Assembly: GCA_034508935.3 (NCBI GenBank) | Contig: CM067443.1 | Coordinates: forward strand, 8,626,565 to 8,690,564 | Length of the DNA stretch: 64,000 nt | Source of the DNA: Berghia stephanieae | Taxonomy: Eukaryota > Mollusca > Gastropoda > Nudibranchia > Aeolidiidae | Direction of reading: 5' to 3' | Shown: piece after piece, positions 1 to 28,016 of the stretch | Layout of the letters: each line of letters begins with the position of its first letter | Position numbering within the stretch: position 1 is the stretch's first letter | Notes under the pieces: generated by a model | Seen by the model: the letters and a program-made list of their open reading frames with translations, nothing else | Database searches by the model: none | What the model was told of the DNA's origin: nothing | Made by a program: the position numbers and the translations under genes

Positions 1-16133
<16,133 letters not shown>

Positions 16134-16466
16134 TTTTGTTAATGCAATTTTAACTGATTCTAGCATATTACAATCTGTATTTAAAAGTAAGTATTTTATT
16201 GCATGAATACTACTTTCCATATGTGTCTTTCAACCACTCACATGAATACTTATATTGAATCATATAGCACTGTTTTCATTTTACTTTTGAAGGTGCGATA
16301 AGAATCAAATTGGCGGACAAATCAAAATTTGATTTCCAAAACTTCAATTGATAAGAAAGATATGAATTTCGTTTGCACTTTCCACCTAGTATAGTGGCAA
16401 ATGTTACATGGAGTATTAAATCAGATCAACATGATCAGATAACTCACAATAGTTATCCTCCTTCAC

Positions 16467-16677
16467 CTTATCATCATCATCATCACCACCATCATCATCA
16501 TTATCAGCACCACCACCATCATCATCATCACCACCACCAGCACCACCATCATCATCATTATCATCACCACTACCACTACCATCATCATCATCATCATCAT
16601 CATCACCATCACCACCACCATCACCCCTTTCATCATCATCAACATTACCAGCACCACTGTCGTCATCGCATTTTCAA

Positions 16678-16734
<57 letters not shown>

Positions 16735-16735
16735 T
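16467..16735 (+). repeat. (CAT)/(CAC) repeat downstream of the USP8 stop
   Basis: Compound CAT/CAC repeat ending in about 55 bases of pure ATC. It lies 335 bases after the stop and may be in the 3' UTR. Poly-His reading frames are artefacts. Confidence 0.85.
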
Positions 16736-17086
16736 CTGTGACTCACTGTGGATTATTCAGTAACAAACTCATTTCACATTTTGCTCATACCCATATGCGG
16801 ATACACACGACCAGAACTAATGACTACTCTGTAATCAGATGTAAAACATGTAATAACCAAAATATTTGTTCCTCCTGATATACTTTGCTCTATTACCATC
16901 TATTCCTTTACTTTCTTTGTCGTCATTGTTGTTATCATGTGGTAGCCCATCTATGTCGGAGGATCTATATGAATGAATGGTTATAATGCCATCACAATAA
17001 CATCAAAGTCAAAGTGATTCTTATGGGATCAAAATTATTATCTAGAACATCACTATTTTAATATAAATACTGATGACATAAATAAG

Positions 17087-17092
17087 AATAAA
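17087..17092 (+). promoter_or_regulatory. Candidate USP8 polyadenylation signal
   Basis: AATAAA about 950 bases after the stop codon. I saw no canonical hexamer closer to the stop; another AATAAA follows near 17135. Position of the real cleavage site is unknown. Confidence 0.3.
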
Positions 17093-18461
17093 TTGCCAAG
17101 GCTGGACGTCTGGACGTTTAAAAGTAACTGGAAATAAATCCTAAAATAAAGAACACATGATAAAGAGCTCAGGAATAGAATTTAAAAAGTGATAATAGAT
17201 TAATAATAATAATAATAATAATAAAAAGACACTTGTTAAATGCTTTCCATGAAACCAAACATCTCAAAGCGCTTGACGGATAATGAATTACATTATGAAC
17301 ATATGTATAGTCAAAATGAAAAATTGAAAAAGTGGGTTTTTAAGGCAGATTTGAAGTTTGAGATATTCTCGATTTCTTCAATGGGTTGTGATAGGGTCTT
17401 CCAGAGTTTGGGGCCATAATATTGAAGAGAGATCACAAAAAGATTTTAACTTACTTTTTGGTAGAGATAATAAAGTGCTGTTACGTGATGATCAAAGGCT
17501 TCTGGTTCAAGGCTTCTGGTTTATAAATTCAGAAAGATAAAGGTAAAGAGGGGCTAAATTGTTGAGGCATTTGAAAACTAATAAAGAGCTTTTGTAATCT
17601 AATATATAGCGGACAGGAAGCCAGTGCAAATTTTCCAAATGTGGGGTGAATTGGTCGACGAATTTTCTTTTTTGAAATATTATGCAGGCTGCTGAATTTT
17701 GTACCCGTTGTAATTTACCAGTTAAATTCAGTGGGAGACCTGACAAAAGGGAATTGCAATAATCGAGCTTTGGTAAAACCAAAGAAACCATTAATTTTTT
17801 GGTGACATTTTCAGTTAAAAGATTTACAGACATTATTTATATGGAATGACATGGATAGATTTTCATCAAAGATGACCCCAATATTCCTAACCTGCTTAGA
17901 CAAATGCACTTCACTTTTATTTATAATAATGCTTCTAATTTCGAATTGCTTTGTTTGAGTGTTTTTAGCAATAAAAATACTTTCAGTTTTGGATTCGTTT
18001 AGTTGGAGTTTGTTCTCAATCATCCAGTTCTTACTGTCAATCATGCATTTTTGAAAACGCCCAATTGTGTCATGAACTGTATCTGTATGGTTGGCGCTGA
18101 AGAAACAATGGTCTGGTTGTATTTCAGCGGCGTCCTCATTGGGCGCGGACCCATGTCAGTCGTTTAGGTGTGGTGCCATGATGACCAGTTCATCCAGCCC
18201 ATTCCACTCCAAGATAGTTCTAATTTCTGTAGTTTTGTGTTCCTGTCTGTGGGATTTTGAAGCAGTTCGAATTGTTTGTGGCGTATCTTTTGTGGCGTAT
18301 GTATGGGAAGCAATAATATGGGATAATGGCTCCATGCATAGACTGAAGAGAATGGGTCCAAGGTCAGAGCCCTGTGGCACATCATACGGCAGTTCTTTCT
18401 CCTCTGAGGTGTACTCACTTATTTTTATACATTATTTACGTCCTTTTAGATAGACTCAAGA

Positions 18462-20321
18462 TTTTAGACTTTAGATGACTCTGCGACAGATGCAGATATG
18501 ACAGAGTTTTACCATTCACTAGACAAAGCAAAACGAATGTGTAAATCACAAGAAGTCCTTATGGTAATGGGGGACCTAAATGCTAAGATTGGCAGAGGCA
18601 GAGATGGTGACATAATCGGACCACATGGACTCGGAGACAGAAATGAACGAGGAAACATCTGGGCAGATTGGTGTAGAACAAATAAATTAATGATTTCAAA
18701 CACCTGGTTTCAACAACACCCAAGAAGAACCTGGACATGGCAATCACCAGGGGACAGAGCAAGGAACCAGATAGACTTTATAGCAGTATCATCAAGATTC
18801 AGAAATGGCATATTAAATTGCAAAACCTACCCAGGCGCCGATGTAGACAGTGACCATGTCCCAGTTGTTTGTACAATAAGGATAAAGTTTAAAGCTATTC
18901 AGAGAACAGCTGGTAGAATAAAGAGGGATTACAGGTTATGCAAAGACAATGGCATACAAACAAAAATGAGAGAAGAATTTGAAAATGCACTCATGATACA
19001 AAGCCAAAGTGAACCTGATAATGAAAAATGTGAAAAACAATTTGATATATTCCAAAAGTGTGTCAAAGCAACTGCAGAAAAGCATTTACCAATAGCTCAA
19101 ATAAACAGCAAAAAGGAATGGATGACAAATGAAATTCTAAACCTATTTGAAGAAAGACGAAAATGCAACAGAGGGTCTGCAGAATACCAAACATTGAACA
19201 ACCACATTAAATCCAAATGCATCGAGGCACACGAGAACTATCTAGACTGGAAATGCTGCGAAATCGAAAGAGAATACAAACCCAACCCCCAACAAGCTCA
19301 CCAAAGAATAAAAGAACTATCAGGGAAAAGGAAAAGCAAAGCAGCAGGAAGTTGTATCCAAAACAAACAAGGGGAACTGCTATTTGAAGAACAACATATA
19401 GAAAGCCGATGGGTAGAATACATAGGCGAACTGTACAATGATCCAAATAGAAATGAACCACCACTGAAATTCAAAGAACCATTAAGCGGACCAAACATCA
19501 CCAAAAGTGAAATTGAACATGCCATGGAACGAATGAGGGATGGTAAAGCAACAGGCCCTGATGAAATATCTGTAGAGGTATTAAAAAGCCTAGGAGATCT
19601 AGCAATTGATGAACTTCACATATTATTCAACAATATATACAATACTGGGAAAATTCCAGAAGATCTCTGTAACTCTATTTTCATAGCAATACCAAAGAAA
19701 GCAGGTGCAGTCAGATGCGAAAATTTTAGAACTATAAGTTTAATAAGCCACATCAACAAAATACTGTTGCGTATAATTATCAACAGGCTAAGGAATAAGA
19801 TTAACCCCGAAATCGCAGAAGAACAATATGGATTCCAACCTGACAGAGGGACAAGGAACGCAATATACCTCCTCCGTGTTTTAAGTGAAAGAGCTATACA
19901 GGTTCAGACCCCACTATACCTCTGTTTTGTCGACTACAAAAAAGCTTTTGATAGAGTACGCCACGAAGAAATACTAAAACAACTGCACTCCATTGGCGCT
20001 GATGAGAAAGACCTCAGACTCATGCAAACATTATACTACACCCAGCAGGCATCTATCAAAATCGGAAACTCTACAGGAAATTCCATTCCTATTAAGAAAG
20101 GAGTCCGTCAAGGGTGTGTTGCCTCACCAGATCTGTTTAATCTATACCAAGAAACAATCATGAGGGGCATAAATAATATGGAGGGAATAAAAGTGGGAGG
20201 TCACAACATAAATAATATAAGATACGCAGACGATACGGTACTCATTGCAACATCAGAAATCCAACTTCAAAAGATTGTTGACAAAGTGGTAGTAGATAGT
20301 GAACCAAGGGAATGGAAGTGA
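18462..20321 (+). CDS. RTE endonuclease/reverse transcriptase, first frame
   Basis: About 610 residues. The C-terminal part of an APE-type endonuclease is visible: VMGDLNAKIGR, TWTWQSPGDRARNQIDFI, and DSDHVPVV with the catalytic SDH. A linker follows, then RT with GPDEISVEVLKSL, FRTISLISHINKIL, FVDYKKAFDRV, GVRQGCVASPDLFNLY and YADDTVLIA (about 20220-20245). No native start codon: the element is truncated upstream, and the Met at 18498 is internal. A frameshift near 20300 moves the rest of the protein into another frame, giving the artefactual end at 20321. Composition of motifs matches BovB-like RTE proteins. Confidence 0.85.
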
Positions 20322-21007
20322 ATATCACCAAAACGGAATGCATGGTAATACAGAAAAACCCCGAAAACAACAACACCTGCAATATAACGATTCACGGCGA
20401 GCAACTTACCAACGTAGAAAGTTTTAAATACCTAGGTTCAATAGTGACAACAGATGGAAGATGTAACCGAGACATACGAGCAAGAATAACTCAAGCCAAA
20501 CAGGCCTTCATGGACCTGGGAAACATTTTGAAAAACAAACAGATGTCGTTCGGGATTAGATTCCGAGTCTTGAAGTGCTACGTGTGGCCAATCTTGTTAT
20601 ACGGATGCGAAAGCTGGACTACAAATGCAGAAACACAAAAGAACATTGAAGCTTTTGAAATGTGGTGCTTGAGAAGGATGCAGAGAATATCGTATACTGC
20701 ACACAAAACGAACGAAGAAGTGCTAAAACAAACATACCAACAAAGGAAACTAATGCCCTTAATAGTGGATCGACAACTATCCTTTTTCGGACACATAGTA
20801 AGGAAAGATAAGAATGAATACCTGGCAAGTTGTGGAAAAATACCTGGTAAACGCGCCCGGGGGAGACAAAGAAAAACACTCATAGACCAACTGAAGGGCT
20901 TCACCAGCCTAACAATCCAAGAGCTGTTTGAAAAGGCAAGAGACAGGGAGGAATGGAGAGAGATAATTCATGCAGTATCCGAAGCCTGGACCAGGCATGG
21001 AACCTAG
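20312..21007 (+). CDS. RTE reverse transcriptase C-terminal part, second frame
   Basis: Continues the RT after the frameshift: NITKTECMVIQK, FKYLGSIVTTDGRCNRDI, WPILLYGCESWT, EAFEMWCLRRMQRI, LSFFGHIVRKD, RGRQRKTLIDQL and a final DREEWREIIHAVSEAWTRHG, the hallmark C-terminus of BovB/RTE proteins. Stop at 21005-21007. Apart from the frameshift no stop interrupts it, implying a fairly recent insertion. Confidence 0.85.
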   Translation: MEVNITKTECMVIQKNPENNNTCNITIHGEQLTNVESFKYLGSIVTTDGRCNRDIRARITQAKQAFMDLGNILKNKQMSFGIRFRVLKCYVWPILLYGCESWTTNAETQKNIEAFEMWCLRRMQRISYTAHKTNEEVLKQTYQQRKLMPLIVDRQLSFFGHIVRKDKNEYLASCGKIPGKRARGRQRKTLIDQLKGFTSLTIQELFEKARDREEWREIIHAVSEAWTRHGT

Positions 21008-21490
21008 AAGAAGAAGATAGACTCAAACCAGTCTAGTACAGTTCCCTATAGACCAAAATGTGTTTTCATCCTGTGGAGTAGAATTTTGTGGTCGATGGTA
21101 TTGAAGGTTGAACTAAGGTCGAGCATGTTGAGAAAAACAATGTTGCCTTCATCGATATATCTGTAGATGTCGTTAAAAACTCAGAGGAGGGCAGTTTCCA
21201 TAGGGTGAGAGATTTATAGGCAGATTGAAACTTTTCGCCCATGTTGTTTCTGCTGAGGTGTTTGAGTTGCTCAAGAACAATTTTTTCCAGTATTTTAGAC
21301 AAAAACGATAAATTCGAAACTGGCCGATAGTACTTCAACTCATTCTGGTCGAGATTCTGCTTTATGAATAGGGGTCAGACAATTGCTTTTTAAAAATTTG
21401 ATGGGACCGTTCCGGAAGACAGAGAGTGGTTTAAGATTAAGGTTATAATGGCAAGAGCTCGTTCAGGCATTTTTTTAGGAGGGCTGTGGG

Positions 21491-22799
21491 AATAGTGGAA
21501 TAGATTAATTAATTAGCACCCAAAAAAAAATTAAAAAAAGAAAGAAGGATGGAATGAAACCAAGAAACACTTCCCCTCCCCCCACCCATCCCTTCCCTTT
21601 TTTGCTTCATCATTACCAGCCAGAAATAAAAATATCTTAGTTGAGAAAGAATGTGTGTGTGTGTGTGGGAGGTGGGGGGGGGGGGGGGTGTTTGTAAGAA
21701 ATGACACAAGTTTGAACACTGAAGTCATCTCACTGAACAACAATAAATAAGAAGAGTGTGAATTTGTGGTAAGAAGCGATCTTTTTGGGACAGTCAGGGA
21801 AGAATGATGTCTTTTGGTCAGGGGGAGGCGTAACCCAAACTAATTGGACCCTGCCCAAAGGAATAATAGATATACTTATAAAAATATAACAGGTTGATTC
21901 TTACATTGTAAAAAAATGTAGCCTTGAAATATAAATTATAAATGGATTGCGAGGATAAAAGTTAAGCCTGTTTATAAGCCTGAAGTCGACATAATATTAT
22001 AAATGAAATTTTACTACAATCACATAATATTATAAATGAAATTTTACTACAATCAAACATTTATTGAAAGTTATGCACTCAATCTTTCAAGAACTACTAT
22101 TGTTTTAATAAATGCACTGCATCTTTGCCATTTTAGAATGCCACTTGAAGTTTTCAGTATTCACCTCTTTCCTCATTCCTTCTGTCTTCATGTAAGAACC
22201 TTCTTTGCCTATTAACTGGTAAAGTTGCAACCCTCAAGATTGGGTAATTAAGCGGTGAGCGTTTTTACTACTTTGATGACTGAAAGGGTGACAATTGTTA
22301 CTACTGTGATGAACGGTTTGAAAGTAGTTTTCAGTTACCTTTTAAATTGAATCAATAGACATGGACATGAATGGAATCTGAACAATGTTTTTAATGGCTG
22401 ATATTGATGATGTTGCTCAGATGATGATGATGATGATGATATCCCATTGACTGATAACATTTTCTGATATCAATATCATTGTTTGCTCCCAATTTATAAA
22501 TATTGTATTAATTCTATAGCCCCTCTGAGTAAAACGTGAGGCAAACATAATGAAGCTTTTAAAGAAGGCAATGGTGAGAATTTTGTTGCGATATGTGATA
22601 TTAATATGGATTGATTCCATATTTATGTATGTTTCAGATTTGTGATATTTATTTGTGTTGAATATTATGTACATATATATTAATTGTGAATACATCTAAC
22701 ACATTAAAAAAATAATAATAAAGCAAACAATGTTTGGCTTTTATTTTGTTGTTCAACTTTGCTTGATTATGGAAGTGTTTTTTTTTTTTTTAATTTAAA
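21491..22799. other. Intergenic sequence with minor repeats
   Basis: No gene seen. Contains a TG/G-rich tract (21652-21690), a 33-bp tandem duplication near 21990-22055 (unit contains ATAATATTATAAATGAAATT), and a GAT run at 22421-22440. Confidence 0.5.
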
Positions 22800-22955
22800 G
22801 TAAATAACAAAGTACTTTTCCACCAAATCCTACAGACCCAATATCTACTGGGTGGACATAGGGGTCAGAAAAAAAATCTACTTCACCCGGGATCAATCTC
22901 GGTCTCTTTGCATGTGAAGTGAGTGCTCTACCAACTGAGCTGTCGAGATTTCTGG
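22800..22955 (-). mobile_element. tRNA-derived SINE
   Basis: Reverse complement shows CAGCTCAGTTGGTAGAGCAC (A box) and GAGATTGATCCCGGG (B box) at tRNA spacing, then a T-run, CTGACCCCTATGTCCACCCA and TAGATATTGGGTCTG. The acceptor stem does not pair and no anticodon stem closes convincingly, so it is a SINE head, not a tRNA gene. Confidence 0.7.
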
Positions 22956-23103
22956 TTGTTGCAAAAGCGGAACGTATTTTTTTGGAAATAAAAGATGAGG
23001 TCAACATTCGATCGGAAAATATATCCCAACTAAAAGTTCAATATGACTGCCTACTTGTATTATTTGAACTCATCCACAAGTAAAAGGGAAGATAGTTGGG
23101 GAA

Positions 23104-23627
23104 CTGGGTGGGGTTCCTACCTCCCATAGTGGGCAGGGAGGTACTTATTGTGTCTTCTATCCTCCTATATCTGTTTTCCAACTTGCTTTCTGTCTTTGTC
23201 TTGGAATGAGATTGCTTGGTTTTGTCCTGGCCCTGGTCGGGGTCCTGGCTGGGAGGGAAACAGTCGAATGCATAGTTATTGTTTTGGGAGATGATATTTT
23301 TTTCCTTGTAAATCATCTCTCTGTTATGTATTATTATATTTGTTCTAATTTATATTGTAAGCATTTGAGTGTATTCCTCTTAGTGGGGGCCGTGCTTGTG
23401 TCCGGATGAGACTTATAGGTGATCTCAAACTAAGAACATTGATGGTATGCTCTTGGAATCTACATCTGATCCCTATTTGTTCCCAGTTCCCCTTTGTCTT
23501 ACTTTTTCTTGGATGCTTTAATTGTAATTCTATAACTTTTTACTGTCCCATTTTCGTCCTTTTTACTGGCGCTGATATAACCTAAATGTGTTGCAAGCGC
23601 CGTAAAACCCTTAAAAACAAAACAAAC
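23104..23627 (+). mobile_element. Full-length ~525-bp SINE (reference copy)
   Basis: Flanked by the 12-bp duplication ATAGTTGGGGAA (23092-23103, 23628-23639). Begins CTGGGTGGGGTTCC, then a TAGTGGGCAGGGAGGTAC block; ends with a hairpin tail, GGCGCT (23565 region) pairing with AGCGCC, the loop containing ACCTAAATGTGTTG, then CGTAAAACCC and an A/C-rich tail. I find no clear pol III A/B boxes, so the head type is unknown. The tail matches that of the I-type LINE at 13853-13919. Confidence 0.9.
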
Positions 23628-24059
23628 ATAGTTGGGGAAAAGTTGTAGTTCTAAGATTAAAATTTAAAACACCAAAGAAAAAGTTACAGGTACTTTTAAA
23701 TAAGGTATAGAAGATTCCACAATTCCATCAATAAGCCAATTTATTTTTTTTTAAATTTCTGTTACCTCGAAGTCCCATCCTGGTACAATCAAAGGATACC
23801 AAATGTTGACATTTTCTTTTAAACTTTGATAGCACATAACATGATTTACAATGAAAAAAAATATCTTCTCTCAAAAAAATGAACTGAACGTTTGACCACA
23901 ACCCTCTCACTTTCAGCTAAGAAACCCCGCCAGGATCTGGGAAAAAAACGAGCAATCTCAATCCATAACAGAGAAATGGAAAGGGAAAATGAATGTAAGT
24001 TATACGGTTGGGAAGGGGGGGGGGGGGGGGGGGGGGGGGGAGTGAAAACAAATCAAAAA

Positions 24060-24398
24060 GAGACCGCTCTGCTCACCATGGCAGGTCAGGAGACCCCATT
24101 AGAAGTGGTGGTAGTGATGATGGTTTGATGAAGCAGTAGCAGTGTTGATGGTGGTGTTGTGGCAGTAGTAGTAATGCTGATTTTGTTATGGTGGTTGTAG
24201 TGGTGATGATGATAGCGGTCATGTGGTGGTGGTGGTGGCTATAGTAATAGTAGTGATGAATGTATGTATATGGTGGGGGTTGTGATGATGTGGAGGAGTT
24301 GGTAGTGATGATGATATGTGGTTTTGGCAGTAGCAGTACTAATGATGATATGGTTATATTTATAATTGCTGTAGTTGTGGTGTTAGTGCTGCGGTATT
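24060..24398. repeat. Degenerate GTG/GTA/GAT trinucleotide tract
   Basis: Imperfect trinucleotides of the same kind as in the transposon pair at 28017-33184. A G-run lies just before (24015-24040) and a 20-base SINE-start-like scrap (GGCAGGTCAGGAGACCCC) at 24080. The tract continues beyond the SINE at 24411-24927. Confidence 0.75.
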
Positions 24399-24410
24399 GG
24401 TGATGATCGT

Positions 24411-24927
24411 TTGCTTTGTTTTTAAGGGTTTTACGGCGCTTGCAACACATTTAGGTTATATCAGCGCCAGTAAAAAGGAAGAAAATGGGATAGTAGAAGT
24501 TCTAGAATTACAATTAAAGCACCCAAGAGAAAGTAAGACATATGGGAACTGGGAACAAATAGGGATCAGATGTAGATTCCAAGAGCACACCACCAATGTA
24601 CTTAGTTTGAGATCACCTATGTCTCATCCGGACACAAGCACAAAATCCAACAAGGAGAAATACACTCAAATGCTTACATTATACATTCAAAATAATAAAT
24701 ATAATAATACATAACAGATGATTTACAAGGGAAAAAAATAACTCCGCATTTGACTGTTTTCCCTCCCAGCTAGGACTCCGGCCAGAGACAGGACAAAACC
24801 AAGTAATCTCATTCCAAGACAGAGACAGAAAGCATGTTGAAAAACAGATATAAGGAGATAGAAGACACAGTATGTACCCCCCCCCCCCCCCCCCTGCCCA
24901 CTATGGGAGGTCAGGAACCCCACCCAG
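24411..24927 (-). mobile_element. Full-length ~525-bp SINE, minus orientation
   Basis: Perfect 12-bp duplication GGTGATGATCGT at 24399-24410 and 24928-24939, within the trinucleotide tract. Hairpin tail at the low-coordinate end, head (CTGGGTGGGGTTCC in reverse) at the high end. Confidence 0.92.
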
Positions 24928-25269
24928 GGTGATGATCGTGTGGAGATGGTTGTAGTAGTGGTTTCATAATGAACGCATTCGTACACGAAGGACACATATT
25001 TAGAAACGGGGATTTTAGTTATTCCTGATGTAGAATTGAATTATTCGTGAATGTCTTGTAGGAGTTTATTCCTGGATCCAAAGTTTAATTGCAGAAGGAA
25101 AGAATAAATTCAGGTATGATTCGGTTATTGCGTATGGTGGAATTATTTTGCTGCTATGGCTCCACTACTAGATTTATGTTCTTTGTTAAATCAATCGAAA
25201 TATTTTGTTGGAAAATGTTATGGAGGAACATCATTGTTTTCCCTCTCATTCTGTTGTTTTACGGGTTTA

Positions 25270-25750
25270 TTTAGAGATGATGTGGAAGTGGTCGCAGTGG
25301 TAATGATCATCATGTGGAGATGGTTGCAGTAGTAATAATGTCAATATTGTAGTGGTGTTGAGATGGTTGCAGTAGTAATAATGTCAATATTGTAGTGGTG
25401 TTGAGATGGTTGCAGTAGTAATAATGTCGATATTGTAGTGGTGGTTGTGACAGCGGTTACGGTAGATAATGATGTGGTTGTAGTTGTAGTAGTGGAAGTG
25501 ATGATGTTGTAGTCGAGTGTGTGGTAGTGTTATTGGCAGTATCGATGATGTGGTATGGTGGTTACGGTGATGATATGCATGAAGTTGTTATAGTGGTGTT
25601 GGACATTGGTGATAGCGATGTGATTTTGGTGGTAGCGGCAGTATTGATGACGAGTTGGTAAAGTAAGTTGGTAGTTGTGGTGGTAGAGATTATTATGACC
25701 TGGAAGTGGTGCTTTTGTATTGAAGACGAGTAGAAGAGTAGTGATGATTC
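25270..25750. repeat. Trinucleotide tract with a 43-bp minisatellite
   Basis: Degenerate GTA/GTG/GAT repeat. At about 25315-25440 a 43-bp unit containing GATGGTTGCAGTAGTAATAA occurs three times with one or two differences. Confidence 0.75.
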
Positions 25751-25751
25751 A

Positions 25752-26830
25752 GGCCTGTAATGGTGAAAAAATTGTCGGAACTTTTTGAACACGCGAAAAT
25801 AGACACAACAGGACAAAAATATGGACACAACACGTCAATTGACTAGTCAAATCATGTCACATTCCCCTACTTATTTATAACGAGGTCCTTATTTTATGGT
25901 AATAAAAAAATCCCAATTATTTGAGGGCCCAGGTCTGAATTAGTAAAAGGAAAGGAAGAAAACATTCCTACCCTTTTGAATGATGTGTATCTCGTGCTTG
26001 ATGACACAGGAAGCTGCGTATCTTCGCTCCTGTTTGTGTTAAATGTTTACGCTGATTATTTCGTTTATTTGGATTAATTCTTATAGATAGAATGCGCTTG
26101 GCCAAGGAGTTCACAACATTGCCATCCGGAAGTATAACGGACCAACACACAAACTCTGTGTAACCATGAACTTTTATAGTCTGGTTAATACAGTTTAGTG
26201 AGAACAACTCACAAACGCGGATGGCAAAAACAATAACAAAGGCCTGAGTGACGTCATCTGCATACTATCTATAGAAGAAGAAGAAGAAAAAGAAGAGGAG
26301 GTGGTTCTGTCGTGTGAGAGCGTTCGAAGAAGAATGTATATTTCGAAGAAAAATAATTATTTCGCATTATTTTCTTTCCGTCTTACATCTGGACGGAACC
26401 AAAGAAATATAGAGATGAGAAATAAGAACCGGAGATATGCATGTGTGTCGGTAGCAAAATAGAGAGAAACCTTCAGGTCCGGTTCGACACACTTCTGTGC
26501 GTGCGTTATTTACTGACTAGGTGCGTGTGTGAAGACTCGCGCGAACTTCGCGACCCACTCTCGCTGGCTATGGCACAGTAGCCAGGCAGTGAATACTTCC
26601 ACGGCAAGCGGAGCGTGTAGGTGGCATGATAATATATTATAGCTAACAGATAGACGGCAAGTTTTGTTTTGTCTTTGATGCAACAAATGAAAATTAAAAA
26701 AAAAAAAAAAAATTAAATGGAATAAAATCTTTTTTTTTCGAGGAACGAAATAAAAGTCTTTTATTTTATTTTTTATTGGTTCTGTTCTTTGACGTTACGA
26801 ATTTTCACTTAAGAGCAAAATCGTGCTGTC
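25752..26830. mobile_element. hAT-like nonautonomous element (family with copies at 39265 and 60073)
   Basis: Starts GGCCTGTAATGGTGAAAAAA and shares long blocks with 39265-39695 (ACACAACAGGACAAAAATAT, AGGAAGCTGCGTATCTTCGC) and with 60073-60930 (GTCGGTAGCAAAATAGAGAG and a GC-rich CTCGCGCGAACTTCGCGACC-like block). Ends near 26830. No intact transposase frame. The right terminus is not certain; hAT assignment comes from the related copy at 60073. Confidence 0.55.
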
Positions 26831-26835
26831 GGAAA

Positions 26836-27060
26836 TCCGACAATAGATGGAAGATTGTTTGGTTGTGGCAGGACGTACTGATAGTGATGATGTGGTCATG
26901 ATGCTGATTTGGTGGTGGTGGTAGTAGTAGTACTGACATGGTAGTGATGATGTGCTGGTTGTAGTAATGGCAGTGATATTGATGTGGTTGGTTGTAGCAG
27001 TGGCGATGATGTGATGGTGGTGGTTTTGTTAATGGGGAGGGGGTGGGGGTGTTAGTGGTT
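26836..27060. repeat. Trinucleotide tract
   Basis: Degenerate GTG/GAT/GTA repeat followed by a G/T-rich stretch. Confidence 0.65.
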
Positions 27061-27062
27061 GT

Positions 27063-28016
27063 TTTTTTTTTTTTGTTTTTTAAGGGTGTTAATGCGCTTG
27101 CAACACATTTAGGTCATAGCGTCAGTAAAAAGGAGGAAATGGGATAGTCAAAAAAAAATTCTAGATTTAGATTTGAAAGTACACAAAAAAAAAAGTAAGA
27201 CAAAGGGCAATGGTTCGAATAGAGAACATGTAGATTTCAAGAGCATACCATCAATGTACTTATTTTGAATCACCTACAAGTCTAATCCAGACACCAGCAC
27301 AGAATCCCATTTAGAGGAACACACGCAACTGTTTACAGGATACATTCAGAACAAATGGACATATCAGCGCCAGTAAAAAGGAAGAAAATAGGATAGTAAA
27401 AAGTTCAAGAATTACAATTAAAGCACCCAAGAAAAAAAGTAAGACAAAGGGGAATTTGTTCAAATAGGAAACACATGTCGATTCCAAAGGTACATTTATC
27501 AAAGTACTTGTTTGAGATCACCTAAAAGTCTCATCCAGATACAAGCACGGGTCCCCACTAAGAGGAATACACTCAAATGTTTACAAATCATATATAATAC
27601 GTAAACAGAACATAATATAGTACACAGAGATGATTTACAAGGAAAAAAATATCATCTCCCAAAATTAACTATACATTCCGATCATTCGACTGTTTCTCTC
27701 CCATCCAAGGACTCCGACAAGGGTCAGAACAAACCCAGTAAAATCATTCCAAGACAAAGACAGAAAGTAAGTTGGAAAACATATAGGGGGATAGAAGACC
27801 CAGTATGTACCTCCCTGCCCACTTTGGGAGGTCAGGAGCACACTATCAGTGTACTTAGTTTGAGATCACCAAACGTCTCATTCAGACACAAGCACAGGTC
27901 CCCGCCAAAATAAACACAATTGTTTACAAATCTTACATATGTAAAAGGAAAAATAATAATAATAGTGCATAACAGAGAGATGATTTACAAGAAAAAAAAT
28001 ATCATCTCCCAAAACT
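27063..28016 (-). mobile_element. Tandem chain of three partial SINE copies
   Basis: Three minus-oriented pieces of the 525-bp SINE abut: 27063-27360 (has the 3' tail, lacks the 5' part), 27361-27838 (starts inside the tail at ATATCAGCGCCAG, runs to the 5' end), and 27839-28016 (internal part only). The third is cut at CAAAACT by the transposon at 28017 and resumes at 33185. The abrupt joins suggest unequal recombination between copies rather than target-primed insertion. Confidence 0.75.

Larger units (their letters stand above)
18460..21014 (+). mobile_element. RTE-clade (BovB-like) LINE inserted into the CR1/L2 LINE
   Basis: Bounded by the 12-bp target duplication AGATAGACTCAA at 18448-18459 and 21015-21026. 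Starts inside the endonuclease domain, so it is 5'-truncated. It ends in a short AAG repeat typical of RTE tails, with almost no 3' UTR. Orientation is opposite to the host LINE. It is the best preserved LINE in the window. Confidence 0.92.
17200..21490 (-). mobile_element. CR1/L2-type LINE, 5'-truncated, split by an RTE insertion
   Basis: Read on minus: LNHSLSSGTVPSNF and YYRPVSNLSFLSKILEK (about 21450-21290), an RT core interrupted at 21014-18460, resuming with a sequence close to WFESYLKGRK, QGSDLGPILFSLCM (near 18380), LNESKTESIF (about 17980), and LPKLDYCNSLLSGLPLNL with LENLHWLPV (17770-17620). The 3' UTR contains a CTCAAAGCGCTTGAC-like block near 17260 and ends in a TTA repeat (17200-17222). 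Several frames are needed, so the copy is dead. The motif across the junction reads smoothly when the RTE and one TSD are left out, which supports one LINE cut in two. Confidence 0.85.

Noticed and set aside
16373-16741. Poly-His protein downstream of USP8
   Set aside because: CAT/CAC microsatellite; no conserved flanks.
22870-22955. tRNA gene (A and B boxes present)
   Set aside because: Acceptor and anticodon stems do not close, and a SINE body follows; same for 48203-48280.
25315-25440. CRISPR-like array (three 43-bp repeats)
   Set aside because: Direct tandem minisatellite without unique spacers, in an animal genome.
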